Part shown: positions 54,777-62,683 of the stretch, piece after piece | How positions within the stretch are numbered: position 1 is the stretch's first letter | Layout: the number at the start of each line of letters is the position of its first letter | Notes under the pieces: model-generated | Databases searched by the model: none | What the model saw: the letters and a program-made list of their open reading frames with translations, nothing else | What the model was told of the DNA's origin: nothing | Position numbers and translations under genes: made by a program | IMG/VR virus record: IMGVR_UViG_3300024262_000030 | Coordinates: 1 to 62,683 of that record | Strand: one strand, 5' to 3' | Origin: a virus | Length of the DNA: 62,683 bases

Positions 54777-56351
54777 ATGGCAAAACGAAACAAATTAATG
54801 TATACCGATTCTGAATGGAATTTTGAAAGTTTAGATCGTGCATACGAAGAGATTGAAAAGATTGCAGTTGAAGAATTGAATCTGAGTTATTATCCAAATC
54901 AGATTGAGATAATTTCATCGGAACAAATGCTTGACGCATATACATCAGTGGGTATGCCTATGATGTATAACCACTGGAGTTTCGGTAAATCATTCGTACA
55001 ACAACATGACCAATACAAACGTGGTCAGATGGGTCTTGCTTACGAAATCGTTATCAACTCTGATCCATGTATCAGTTATTGTATGGAAGAAAATACCATG
55101 ACGATGCAGACGTTGGTAATTGCACATGCTGCTTTCGGTCACAACTTCTTTTTCAAAAACAACTATCTTTTCAAAGAATGGACGGATGCAAGTAGTATCA
55201 TTCCATATCTTAGTTTCGCTAAGAAATACATTGCGGAATGTGAAGAAAAGTATGGTCAAAGAAATGTTGAAATGATCTTGAATTCATGTCATGCTTTACA
55301 AAGTCATGGTGTAAATAGATACAAACGACCACGCAAGTTATCATTACACGAGGAACATCTTAAACAAGAAGATAGATCAAAATTCTTGAGTGAAAATGTA
55401 AATCACTTATGGGAAACTTTGACAAACAAACGCAAAACTGCAAAAGATGTTGAAGAAGCTTCTTCATTCTTGAAGGAACCGGAAGAAAACATCCTGTATT
55501 TCCTTGAGAAACATTCTCCTGTGATGGAACCTTGGCAACGAGAGATTATCAGAATTGTGAGGAAGATTGCACAGTATTTTTACCCACAGGCACAAACAAA
55601 AGTGATGAATGAGGGAACTGCCACATATGTTCACTATTACATCATGAATCGTTTATATGAAAAGGGTTTGATCAGCGAAGGTCATATGCAAGAGTTTTTG
55701 ATCTCCCATACTGGCGTTGTATTTCAACCTGACTTTGATGATGTTGTAGTTTACAAAGACAAAAACGGAGAAGAAAAGGCGTATTCAAGATACAGCGGAA
55801 TCAATCCATATGCTTTGGGATTTGACATGTTTAAAGATATTCAGCGTATTTGTGAGAATCCAAGTGAGGATGAAAAGTATTTGTTTCCTGATGTTGCTGG
55901 TCAAGATTTCATAGGGGTATTTCACAACGCCGTGGAAAATTTCAGAGATGAAAGTTTTATCCGCCAATTTTTAAGTCCTGAACTTGTTAAAAAATGGAAA
56001 ATGTTTATCATGACTGATGATGCATCGGATAAAGAAAATTACTCAATTGATGCAATTCAAAATGAAGATGGATTTGAATCCATACGAGAAGCATTAGCCG
56101 AAAGACATACAATTTCAAACTTTTATCCTGAGATAAAGATCACGGATGTTGATTTGAAAGGCGACAGAACTATATATCTGACTCATACGGCACACAATGA
56201 AATGGAACTTGGTAAAGATGACATTGAAGATGTGATGAAACATCTTTATAGATTGTGGGGTCATAACATTGTAATTGAAAGTCGGAACGCAGATGATGGA
56301 AGCCTCATTGAAGATTTCGCAACTGATTTATCAGACGAAGACGATGATTGA
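54777..56351 (+). CDS. spoVR: SpoVR family protein (YcgB)
   Basis: 524 aa, full length. Central NEGTATYVHYYIMNRLYEKGLI, NPYALGFDMFKDIQRICENP and YFPEIKITDVD-type sections; N-terminal YPNQIEIISSEQMLDAY and MMYNHWSFGK. The last residues are acidic (DLSDEDDD). SpoVR is encoded with PrkA and YeaH in many bacteria; mechanism unknown. Terminator follows. Confidence 0.92.
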   Translation: MAKRNKLMYTDSEWNFESLDRAYEEIEKIAVEELNLSYYPNQIEIISSEQMLDAYTSVGMPMMYNHWSFGKSFVQQHDQYKRGQMGLAYEIVINSDPCISYCMEENTMTMQTLVIAHAAFGHNFFFKNNYLFKEWTDASSIIPYLSFAKKYIAECEEKYGQRNVEMILNSCHALQSHGVNRYKRPRKLSLHEEHLKQEDRSKFLSENVNHLWETLTNKRKTAKDVEEASSFLKEPEENILYFLEKHSPVMEPWQREIIRIVRKIAQYFYPQAQTKVMNEGTATYVHYYIMNRLYEKGLISEGHMQEFLISHTGVVFQPDFDDVVVYKDKNGEEKAYSRYSGINPYALGFDMFKDIQRICENPSEDEKYLFPDVAGQDFIGVFHNAVENFRDESFIRQFLSPELVKKWKMFIMTDDASDKENYSIDAIQNEDGFESIREALAERHTISNFYPEIKITDVDLKGDRTIYLTHTAHNEMELGKDDIEDVMKHLYRLWGHNIVIESRNADDGSLIEDFATDLSDEDDD

Positions 56352-56382
56352 TATAAAATAAATTGTTTCAAAATATAAGAAG

Positions 56383-56410
56383 CCCAACAAGTAAATTTGT
56401 TGGGTTTTTT
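56383..56410 (+). terminator. rho-independent terminator
   Basis: CCCAACAA 56383-56390/TTGTTGGG 56397-56404 stem, then six T. Confidence 0.92.
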
Positions 56411-56420
56411 TGTATATATG

Positions 56421-56434
56421 TGTATATATATACA
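56421..56434 (+). promoter_or_regulatory. palindromic site before RHH-like gene
   Basis: TGTATATATATACA is a perfect 14-bp palindrome ending 7 nt before ATG 56442; possible operator or -10 region. Confidence 0.4.
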
Positions 56435-56441
56435 TAGAAAT

Positions 56442-56651
56442 ATGAAAAAGCAAGTGATTGGAAATTTAAAGCTTACAACCGTGAAAATCTTTGAGAATAG
56501 ATATCACGATTTTAAGCGTATGAACCTTGGTGGGGATATGACACTTCAAAAATTGGTCAATCGTTCATTGAACTTATACCTGACCAACGAAGAATATCGA
56601 ACCATGATTGATGAAATGCTGGAATTGCAAAACAGCGGGAGCTCATTTTAA
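56442..56651 (+). CDS. ribbon-helix-helix-like small protein
   Basis: 69 aa. VKIFENRYHDFKRMNLGGDMTLQKLVNRSLNLYL reads as strand-helix-helix, like Arc/CopG repressors. Start ATG 56442 chosen after the palindrome; 56397 lies in the terminator. Confidence 0.5.
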   Translation: MKKQVIGNLKLTTVKIFENRYHDFKRMNLGGDMTLQKLVNRSLNLYLTNEEYRTMIDEMLELQNSGSSF

Positions 56652-56905
56652 TGAAGATAAAACATACACGATATGATAATAACGTAGGGTTCATATATTG
56701 TCCGTATGTTCCCACGTTTGATGTTGAGCAGAATCTAATACATGACTTGTCGGATCAAATCCGAAAAGAAATTGACGCTGAAATGCTGAAAATAGTGTCG
56801 GTTCAACCTATGAGTGAACCTTCTGGTAAAATCTATCACATAACAATGGTTGGTGGATGTGGTGGAAACTCTGAAAATAATTTTAAAAAAAGTAAAGAAA
56901 ACTAA
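56651..56905 (+). CDS. hypothetical protein
   Basis: 84 aa (IKHTRYDNNVGFIYCPYVPTF), starting on the last base of the previous stop. Not recognised; its start resembles the start of the ATPase gene at 59939 (MKIKHKLY). Confidence 0.57.
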   Translation: MKIKHTRYDNNVGFIYCPYVPTFDVEQNLIHDLSDQIRKEIDAEMLKIVSVQPMSEPSGKIYHITMVGGCGGNSENNFKKSKEN

Positions 56906-56921
56906 TCTTTTCTAATTCTTT

Positions 56922-56935
56922 CTAATATATATTAG
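56922..56935 (+). promoter_or_regulatory. palindromic operator candidate of endonuclease module 1
   Basis: CTAATATATATTAG is a perfect 14-bp palindrome ending 1 nt before ATG 56937 of an RHH gene. Confidence 0.5.
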
Positions 56936-56936
56936 T

Positions 56937-57068
56937 ATGAGTAATAAAACTGCTATTCAAGTATCAACTGACATTAGAGACAAACTCAAAGAGTATTGTT
57001 CTAAACATGGATATAAAATGTCTGCGTTGGTTGAGAAGCTTATACTACGGGAGATAGACGATGAGTGA
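56937..57068 (+). CDS. ribbon-helix-helix regulator of homing module 1 (43 aa)
   Basis: MSNKTAIQVSTDIRDKLKEY then CSKHGYKMSALVEKLILREI is a textbook RHH: strand (IQVS), helix, turn, helix. It overlaps the endonuclease start by 8 nt. Likely represses its own operon at the palindrome. A sister copy is at 61202. Confidence 0.72.
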   Translation: MSNKTAIQVSTDIRDKLKEYCSKHGYKMSALVEKLILREIDDE

Positions 57069-58080
57069 GGTTTTAAATTGTGAAATTTGTGGATGTGGAA
57101 TGAAAACCAGAATCAATGGTTCACATCTGAAACGAAAGCATGGAATTACCCTTGATGAGTATAAATCAAAATTTCCAAATGCTATAATTGGAAAAAGAAA
57201 TCCAAATCATAAAAAATATGTCTGTGAGATTGATGGAAAATTATGCAAAAATAGTAGTTCTCTTTCACGGCATCTAAATAAGAATTATGATATGTCATTG
57301 GAAAATTATTACATTGAATATAAATTGGGCGGAAAACAACCAATGTGCAAATGTGGATGTGGGGAATTTACAGCATTTAAAAATATGGAGATTGGGTTTT
57401 GTGATTATATAATAAGACATGCTCCTGTTTGGAATGTAGGACTTACAAAAGACAATGATGATCGTGTGAAGAATTCTAATGCGGGTGGTTGGCAAAAAGG
57501 ATTAACCAAAAATACCAATTCAATTTTAAAAATACACTCTAAAAAACTTTCTGAGTTTTGGGAAAATAATCCAGATAAAAAGCTGGAGATGGTGGAAAAT
57601 TATAAAAAAACTATGTTGGAAAAATACGGAGTTGATAACTTTTCAAAAACCGAAGAATTCGTGGAAAAATTTGAAAATACGTGTTTGGAAAGATACGGCG
57701 TAACGAATCCATATTTTTCCAATAAATGTAAATGGAAATTTAAAAATTACACATTGCCATCTGGGAGAATTGTTAAATTACAGGGATATGAAAATTATGC
57801 AGTTGATTTTCTATTGTTAGAATTCTCGGAAAATGATATAACATATGAAAACGAAGATATACCATCAATACCATATATAGAAAATGAAAAAGACCGAAAT
57901 CATAAACCGGATTTATATATCCATGGTGAAAATTTATTAATAGAAGTAAAATCTACTTTTACTTTCGGATTACATGAGGATAATGTTTTACTGAAACAAA
58001 AATTTGCAAAAGAGTTGGGATATGATTATCATATTTTAATATTTGATCGCAAAGGAAACTTAATTAAAAAATATGAATAA
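57061..58080 (+). CDS. PD-(D/E)XK homing endonuclease, module 1
   Basis: 339 aa. CEICGCGMKTRINGSHLKRKHGITLDEYKSKFP is a MUCR-like zinc finger, with a second Cys-rich part (CKCGCGEF). The middle holds repeats (TMLEKYGVDNFSKTEEF, TCLERYGVTNPYFS). The nuclease end has HKPDLYIHGENLLIEVKSTF, a PD-x(n)-E-x-K site. Its stop overlaps the next ATG, so it sits exactly at the 5' end of the glycosyltransferase gene. Confidence 0.78.
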   Translation: MSEVLNCEICGCGMKTRINGSHLKRKHGITLDEYKSKFPNAIIGKRNPNHKKYVCEIDGKLCKNSSSLSRHLNKNYDMSLENYYIEYKLGGKQPMCKCGCGEFTAFKNMEIGFCDYIIRHAPVWNVGLTKDNDDRVKNSNAGGWQKGLTKNTNSILKIHSKKLSEFWENNPDKKLEMVENYKKTMLEKYGVDNFSKTEEFVEKFENTCLERYGVTNPYFSNKCKWKFKNYTLPSGRIVKLQGYENYAVDFLLLEFSENDITYENEDIPSIPYIENEKDRNHKPDLYIHGENLLIEVKSTFTFGLHEDNVLLKQKFAKELGYDYHILIFDRKGNLIKKYE

Positions 58081-59608
58081 AGACGAAGAATTGAAAGGAA
58101 AACTAGATCGTCAGCGCAAGAAGAAAATTCTCTTGTTAGCTGACGATCTGTGACTGAGAATGCACAGTGGAATTGCTACGATTTCCCGCGAGATTGTACT
58201 TGGTACATGTCACAAATATGATTGGGCACAACTTGCAGGAAGCGTCAAACACCCGGACAAAGGAAAAGTGTTTGACTTGTCAGATGCAGCTAAACAAGAG
58301 CGTGGAGTTGATGATGCATACGTAAAATTATACCCTACTGATGGGTATGGTAATCCAGATGTATTGAATCAATTGATTCAACTGGAAAAGCCAGACGCAA
58401 TCCTACATTTTACAGATCCTAGATTTTGGATGTGGTTGTATCAGATGGAAAGAGATATACGTAAAAATATCCCATTGACGTATTTAAATATTTGGGATGA
58501 TTGTCCAGCTCCCATGTGGAATAGGCCGTTTTATAAAAGTTGTGATTTATTGATGGGTATATCCAAACAGACGGTGAACCTTAATAAGATAGTGCTTGGA
58601 AAAAATGATTTTGTGTGTGCTGACGATGTAAAATCTCCAGCGGACTGTAAAGGCAAATCAATCATTCATTACGTTCCACATGGAATTGATGAAAATATGT
58701 TTAAGCCATTGGATAAAAACGATCCACTTGTGCTTGAAATGAAGAAGAAGATTCTCAAGAATAAGGATTACAAATACATCTTGTTTTCAAACAACAGAAA
58801 TATCCAACGCAAACGTACTTCAAATATCATATTGGCATACAGAACTTTCTGTGATTCATTGCCTAAAAAGGATGCTGAAAAATGTTGTTTATTGTTACAT
58901 ACACAACCTGTTGATGACAATGGAACTGATTTGCCAACTGTGGTGAAAGCTTTGTGTCCTGATTATGACGTAGTCTTCAGCGCTGGCAAGGTTGAACCGA
59001 AACAAATGAATGCACTGTATAACTTAGCAGACGTTACAATCAACGTAGCTTCAAACGAAGGGTTTGGGTTGAGTCATGCTGAGAGTTTAATGACTGGTAC
59101 GCCTATCATAAACAACGTTACAGGTGGATTGCAGGATGGTTGTGGGTTTACGGATGACAATGGAAACTCAGTTGAATTTTCAGCGCAATGGGGCAGTAAT
59201 CACGATGGTCGTTATAAAAAACATGGTAAGTGGGTTAAGCCTGTGTATCCTGTTACACGATTGTTGCAAGGATCACCTCCTACGCCTTATATTTTTGACG
59301 ACCACGCTAAATGGGAAGACGTTGCGGATGCTATGATGTTTTGGTATTTGGCTGGGGATGAAAAACGCAAAGAGTGTGGAGAAGCTGGAAGACAGTTTGT
59401 TCTTGGTGAAGGTGGATTGAACTCAACAAACATGTGTAACCAATTGATTTTTGCAATGGAAACAACAATGGATAATTTCACACCACGAAACAAATTCAGT
59501 TTGCATACAACAGATGAACATGTTGGACATGAAATGAAAAATGGAATGGGATTTGAAATTCCAAAAATTGATGTTGAAAAAATCAAACAAGAGGTTGAAC
59601 AATTATGA
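58073..59608 (+). pseudogene. glycosyltransferase (GT-B) whose N-terminus is interrupted by an in-frame TGA
   Basis: From ATG 58073 the frame reads 26 codons (ending KKILLLADDL), then TGA 58151-58153, then LRMHSGIATISREIVLG onward to 59608. Strand KILLLADDL plus SGIATISREIV is the contiguous first Rossmann unit of GT-B enzymes, so TGA splits a conserved element. From ATG 58160, 482 aa remain, with PHGIDENMF, FSNNRNIQRKR and NEGFGLSHAESLMTGTPI (donor-binding E-x7-E). Readthrough, a restart at 58160, or loss of function are possible. Class resembles cyanophage glycosyltransferases. Confidence 0.72.
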
Positions 59609-59955
59609 TCACGAAGCAAGAACTTATACGAGGTACCCGCCAAGAACTTGAAGAATATTTCAATGAATTTGTGTTGGATATTCCGCATGCTGATGTGAAT
59701 TTTACCAAGGATGTAACTCCTGAAAAAACACATTGGTTGATTGGGGAAACTGCTTCGGAACAATTGGATGAATTAATGACCGAACAAAATAATATTGCTG
59801 CCAAAGAAAGCAAAATGTATGTCGGTCCATTGTTTTTTATGAGTAGAGACATAAAAACATCCGAAAACGAAGAGAAGATTGAAGAAGTCGTATTGAAACT
59901 TGAATCGTTTTGGGTACAAATAGTAGAAGAGGCAAAAGATGAAGATAAAGCATAA
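59605..59955 (+). CDS. hypothetical acidic protein
   Basis: 116 aa, ATGA overlap with the glycosyltransferase. Helical, acidic. It precedes the terminase-like ATPase and could be its partner, but no small-terminase features are evident. Confidence 0.6.
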   Translation: MITKQELIRGTRQELEEYFNEFVLDIPHADVNFTKDVTPEKTHWLIGETASEQLDELMTEQNNIAAKESKMYVGPLFFMSRDIKTSENEEKIEEVVLKLESFWVQIVEEAKDEDKA

Positions 59956-60511
59956 ATTATACACACAACCGTTTAATGGTCAAGCTGGAGAATACGACTA
60001 TTACCCACATCAGGAGTATCTGTATACATTGATGGAGAACTATTCAAGTTTACATGTCACCAAATCAAGACAAATTGGGATAACTACACTTGCATTAGAT
60101 TATGCAGTAAAAAAATGTAATGAGGGACAAAAAGTTGCATATGTCGCTAAAAGTAACATGATACAACACGTTAAATGTATGTTGCCTAATATGCCTCGTG
60201 AATTGGTATTTTTGTCAAATCATAAACAGAATAAAGATTTTGAGCCGGATGTGGTCATTTTTGACGAATTTGGATATATTGACTTGGGTGAAATTCGTAG
60301 TTTTGCTGCTCGGTTTAGTATCACTGAAGAACGTAAACCTGTGAAAGTAATTTTCTTGGAAACAAAAAGTGAAAGAAATGTATTGACAAACGTTGAAAAA
60401 CATGTTACAATACCGTTTAAAGATACTGTTCTGTATAATCCGAAAAAAGAAGCAGAACTTAGAAAAAACCTCAGTGACGAACATTACAAAATGGAGTTTG
60501 AATGTAAATGA
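59939..60511 (+). CDS. terminase-like ATPase domain, without nuclease domain
   Basis: 190 aa. VTKSRQIGITTLALDYAVKK is the terminase-type Walker A (compare R-Q-x-G-x-T/S-T), GQKVAYVAKS follows, and DVVIFDEFGYI is Walker B; IFLETKSERN may be the coupling motif. T4 gp17 has about 610 residues; here the C-terminal RNase H-like nuclease is absent. It may be a split or secondary terminase paralogue. Confidence 0.72.
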   Translation: MKIKHKLYTQPFNGQAGEYDYYPHQEYLYTLMENYSSLHVTKSRQIGITTLALDYAVKKCNEGQKVAYVAKSNMIQHVKCMLPNMPRELVFLSNHKQNKDFEPDVVIFDEFGYIDLGEIRSFAARFSITEERKPVKVIFLETKSERNVLTNVEKHVTIPFKDTVLYNPKKEAELRKNLSDEHYKMEFECK

Positions 60512-61155
60512 AAGACGAAGAATTACAAAGACATAACGTTAGAATAGGATATTTGGAGGTATTAAGTAGATTTCCAGATGTAACAGCCGCACAAGCGATT
60601 TCATATTCTGATGCATTGCTTAAAGAAAAAGAGGTTGGGACTATAGACAATCCAGATTTATCCGAAATCAAAGATCAAATTGCTAGGATGCAACAAGAGA
60701 ATGATGAAAGATTCAATCAGTATACTGATCCAGATTTATCCAGAGATTTTCCAGCCGCTAAGCTTGGTGAGATTGTCAGTAAAGCTGATAAAATTGTTAA
60801 AGGTGAAGGCAAAAAGATTGAGATTAAAACTCCATTCAAAGAAGCAATAGAAGAAACTGAGAAGGAGTTCAAAGCCAATCAAAGTCAGAGTATAACTCCT
60901 GCTGAAGAGTTTCCTGGATTGGATATGGTTGATCCTAAAGCGCGTAAAAAAGAGGCTGATCAAAAACCACAACAAAAAGTGGTTGATGAAGAAAGGGCTC
61001 CAATGCCTATGCCTGTGAAATATGAAGATAGAATGAAATTAGTTGAAAGTCAAGCATTTCAACCGAGAGGAACCGGTATAGAACCTGGAACAGATAAATT
61101 TGACAGCCGTGGGATGGGAGAATCCGGCGGAGAAATTAACAAACGAGGAAATTAA
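60508..61155 (+). CDS. hypothetical charged, partly disordered protein
   Basis: 215 aa, ATGA overlap. N-terminal helix bundle, then Lys/Glu-rich and Pro-rich segments, ending in RGMGESGGEINKRGN. Looks like a flexible scaffold or adaptor; not recognised. Confidence 0.58.
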   Translation: MKDEELQRHNVRIGYLEVLSRFPDVTAAQAISYSDALLKEKEVGTIDNPDLSEIKDQIARMQQENDERFNQYTDPDLSRDFPAAKLGEIVSKADKIVKGEGKKIEIKTPFKEAIEETEKEFKANQSQSITPAEEFPGLDMVDPKARKKEADQKPQQKVVDEERAPMPMPVKYEDRMKLVESQAFQPRGTGIEPGTDKFDSRGMGESGGEINKRGN

Positions 61156-61201
61156 TTTGTAGATTTTTACACTTTTCTATTTTTCTACTATAGTTATACA
61201 T

Positions 61202-61336
61202 ATGAAAACATTAAAGATAAGTGATGAAACGCATAGAGAATTAAAAATCTATTGCGCTAAAAACAATCTTAAAATTAATGAATATGTTGAAAAATTAATA
61301 TTATCAACTATAAATGAAGAAGATGAAAAACATTGA
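61202..61336 (+). CDS. ribbon-helix-helix regulator of homing module 2 (44 aa)
   Basis: MKTLKISDETHRELKIYCAK then NNLKINEYVEKLILSTINEE, the same strand-helix-helix plan and position as the protein at 56937 (shared K...YC-K...VEKLIL). Overlaps the endonuclease start by 23 nt. ACTATAGT lies about 10 nt upstream as a short palindrome. Confidence 0.72.
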   Translation: MKTLKISDETHRELKIYCAKNNLKINEYVEKLILSTINEEDEKH

Positions 61337-62177
61337 AGTCAAATGTAAATTTTGTTCATGTGGGTTTTTAACTACCGAGGCTAGAATTAAGATAGGTCGT
61401 GGGAAATACTGCTCTCGGAGATGCTTATACGATGACATGAAAAAACCGAAATTAAACTGTGTTGAGTGTGGGGTGGAAATTGAAAGAGGAAATAAATTTT
61501 GTTCAAATGAATGTAACTATTCAAATGTTAAAAATACTGGTAAAAATAAAACAGGTAAATATATTGTAAAAAGTTCAAAGAGTAAATTGAATTTTTGTGG
61601 TAAATTGTGTTACGGTGAATATAAAAAAGGAAAGACCGACCTCCATAAGAAAAAAACAGGAGAATATAAAAATTGTGAAATGTGTGGCGTGGAGTTTTAT
61701 GCCCAAAAACATCAATCACATTACAAATGTTGTTCAGCAAAATGTGCTAATAAAAGCAGACGTGGAAAACCAAATCCCAAACTTTCGGAAAAACTAGCAA
61801 CGATGTATTCAGATGGAACATTAAATCCCAAACGTAATTATTATAAACAGGGATATTATACATCAACAATTACAGACGAAGAAGAGTTTTATAGTAGTAG
61901 TTATGAGTTGAAATATATGGAGATTCTAGATAACAATGGTGTATTTTGGACTAAAAAGCACAAAATAATTATACCGTATATTGACGACAATATGGTGAGT
62001 AGATATTACATTCCTGACTTTTTAGTTGAAAATGTATATCTGGATGAAGTAAAACCTTCAAATTTGGTAGATTCCTCTATTGATAATAATCATTTAAAGA
62101 TGGAAGCTGCAAGGATATGGTGCCAAGATAACGGTTTGGAATTTAGAGTTATAACAGAAAAAGAATTGAAAATATGA
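61314..62177 (+). CDS. PD-(D/E)XK homing endonuclease, module 2
   Basis: 287 aa (284 from ATG 61323). Several zinc fingers: CKFCSCGF...CSRRC, CVECGVEI...CSNEC, CEMCGVEF...CCSAKC. The nuclease core YYIPDFLVENVYLDEVKPSN is PD-x(n)-D/E-x-K, followed by EAARIWCQDNGLEFRVITE. Its TGA overlaps the ATG of the following glycosyltransferase. Confidence 0.78.
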   Translation: MKKMKNIEVKCKFCSCGFLTTEARIKIGRGKYCSRRCLYDDMKKPKLNCVECGVEIERGNKFCSNECNYSNVKNTGKNKTGKYIVKSSKSKLNFCGKLCYGEYKKGKTDLHKKKTGEYKNCEMCGVEFYAQKHQSHYKCCSAKCANKSRRGKPNPKLSEKLATMYSDGTLNPKRNYYKQGYYTSTITDEEEFYSSSYELKYMEILDNNGVFWTKKHKIIIPYIDDNMVSRYYIPDFLVENVYLDEVKPSNLVDSSIDNNHLKMEAARIWCQDNGLEFRVITEKELKI

Positions 62178-62683
62178 TTGGAAAAAAAGTAATAGTTATT
62201 CAGTCGCCACACACGACTAGATCAGGATATGGTGCAAAATCAAGAGATATAATTAGGTCCGCTGTAAAATGGGCTGATAAAAATGATTTTGTTGTTAAAT
62301 TGGTTCCGATGCCGTGGGGGGGGACTCCGCAAAATGCATTGGATAGTGAACCCGACGGTGATTTGTTTTTGAGTCGCCATTTAACCGTTCAGCTGACCCA
62401 ACAACCGGAAATACATATGCAGATTAGCATTCCAAATGAGTTTCAACCTCAAGGGAAATTTAACATAGGTTGGACCAGTGGTATTGAGTCAGATTTATGT
62501 AGAGCTGAGTGGATTGAGGGATTGAATCGTATGGATTTAAACATTGTTCCATCCAAACATGCTAAGTCAGTGTTTGAACGTTCAAAGTTTAAAAAGAAAG
62601 AGAAAAATGGATTGGAAATTCCGATTGAAATGACAAAGCCAATGGAAGTGTTGTTTGAAGGAAGTGATCTTGAAATTTACAAA
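62174..62683 (+). CDS. glycosyltransferase, cut by the window end
   Basis: 170 residues visible, no stop. VIVIQSPHTTRSGYGAKSRDI is the GT-B N-terminal nucleotide-fold start with glycine loop; FNIGWTSGIESD, RMDLNIVPSKHAKSVFERS follow as in phage glycosyltransferases. The ATG overlaps the homing endonuclease stop. Confidence 0.78.
   Translation, partial: MIGKKVIVIQSPHTTRSGYGAKSRDIIRSAVKWADKNDFVVKLVPMPWGGTPQNALDSEPDGDLFLSRHLTVQLTQQPEIHMQISIPNEFQPQGKFNIGWTSGIESDLCRAEWIEGLNRMDLNIVPSKHAKSVFERSKFKKKEKNGLEIPIEMTKPMEVLFEGSDLEIYK

Noticed and set aside
56937-57068. Toxin-antitoxin pair (RHH antitoxin plus following gene)
   Set aside because: The downstream gene is a large zinc-finger PD-(D/E)XK protein typical of homing endonucleases, not a small toxin; the pair recurs with a different endonuclease.
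58151-58153. Selenocysteine or genome-wide TGA reassignment
   Set aside because: TGA ends many recognised genes in this window (for example 7209, 22544, 42748), no SelC-like tRNA is visible, and no stem-loop stands directly after the codon.
1-62683. CRISPR array, rRNA, integrase, attachment site or insertion sequence
   Set aside because: No regularly spaced repeats, rRNA segments, recombinase motifs or IS-type terminal inverted repeats were seen in the reading.

Overview
The window is a gene-dense, AT-rich stretch of a large tailed-phage genome, most likely a T4-like (straboviral or cyanophage-like) myovirus. The evidence is a tRNA array, a T4 gp62-type clamp-loader subunit, a dNMP kinase, a Dda/RecD-type helicase, a T4-type lysozyme, a terminase-like ATPase, cyanophage-like glycosyltransferases and many homing endonucleases. 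The host cannot be named. Sigma70-type TTGACA-17-TATAAT promoters and a lipoprotein signal fit a Gram-negative-type bacterium. There is no rRNA, CRISPR array, integrase or attachment site.

Layout: 1-2935 holds about 17 tRNA genes, a GIY-YIG endonuclease, a Y-RNA-like RNA and what looks like a circularly permuted tRNA-Cys. 2975-9544 carries a nuclease/methyltransferase pair, small early genes, a structured RNA followed by a complete tmRNA, a mini family-B-polymerase-like protein, a HAD phosphatase, a second Y-RNA-like RNA and a Ro60/TROVE-like vWA protein. 9571-26421 carries an inserted homing endonuclease between 28-bp direct repeats, virion-type proteins, nucleotide metabolism (Nudix, dCMP deaminase, dNMP kinase), RNA repair (RNA ligase, Thg1-like, 2H phosphoesterase, YqeY), gp62, a methyltransferase and a DruA-like protein. 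26418-31240 is a minus-strand block of late-looking genes (CCA-adding enzyme, lysozyme, exonuclease, nucleotidase). 31305-47770 holds DHFR, a thermonuclease, Hsp20, a complete NAD salvage set (CinA-NMNAT fusion, NadM-Nudix, NadV, PRPP synthetase), Pth2, a RecB-like nuclease and GMP reductase. 47973-56351 holds an adenosylcobalamin-dependent ribonucleotide reductase with a cobalamin adenosyltransferase, then a PrkA-YeaH-SpoVR trio. 56442-62683 has glycosyltransferases and a terminase-like ATPase interrupted by two ribbon-helix-helix/PD-(D/E)XK endonuclease modules.

Two regulatory signals recur. About sixteen TTGACA-17-TATAAT promoters have a start codon only 6-7 nt after the -10 box, which predicts leaderless mRNAs. 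A second signal, TATTTATA without a -35, lies 3-6 nt before other starts and behaves like a late promoter. Many genes downstream of it, and most genes of the minus-strand block, encode unrelated enzymes sharing a short N-terminal Lys/Leu helix ending in (L/I)-x-E, the form expected of a capsid-targeting peptide cut by a T4 gp21-like prohead protease.

The strongest functional theme is RNA upkeep: tRNAs, tmRNA, Y-like RNAs with a Ro60-like protein, CCA-adding enzyme, Thg1-like enzyme, RNA ligase, two 2H phosphoesterases, a cyclic-phosphate-processing receiver-domain protein, Pth2 and YqeY. The second theme is metabolic takeover: NAD salvage, AdoCbl-dependent deoxynucleotide synthesis and purine recycling.
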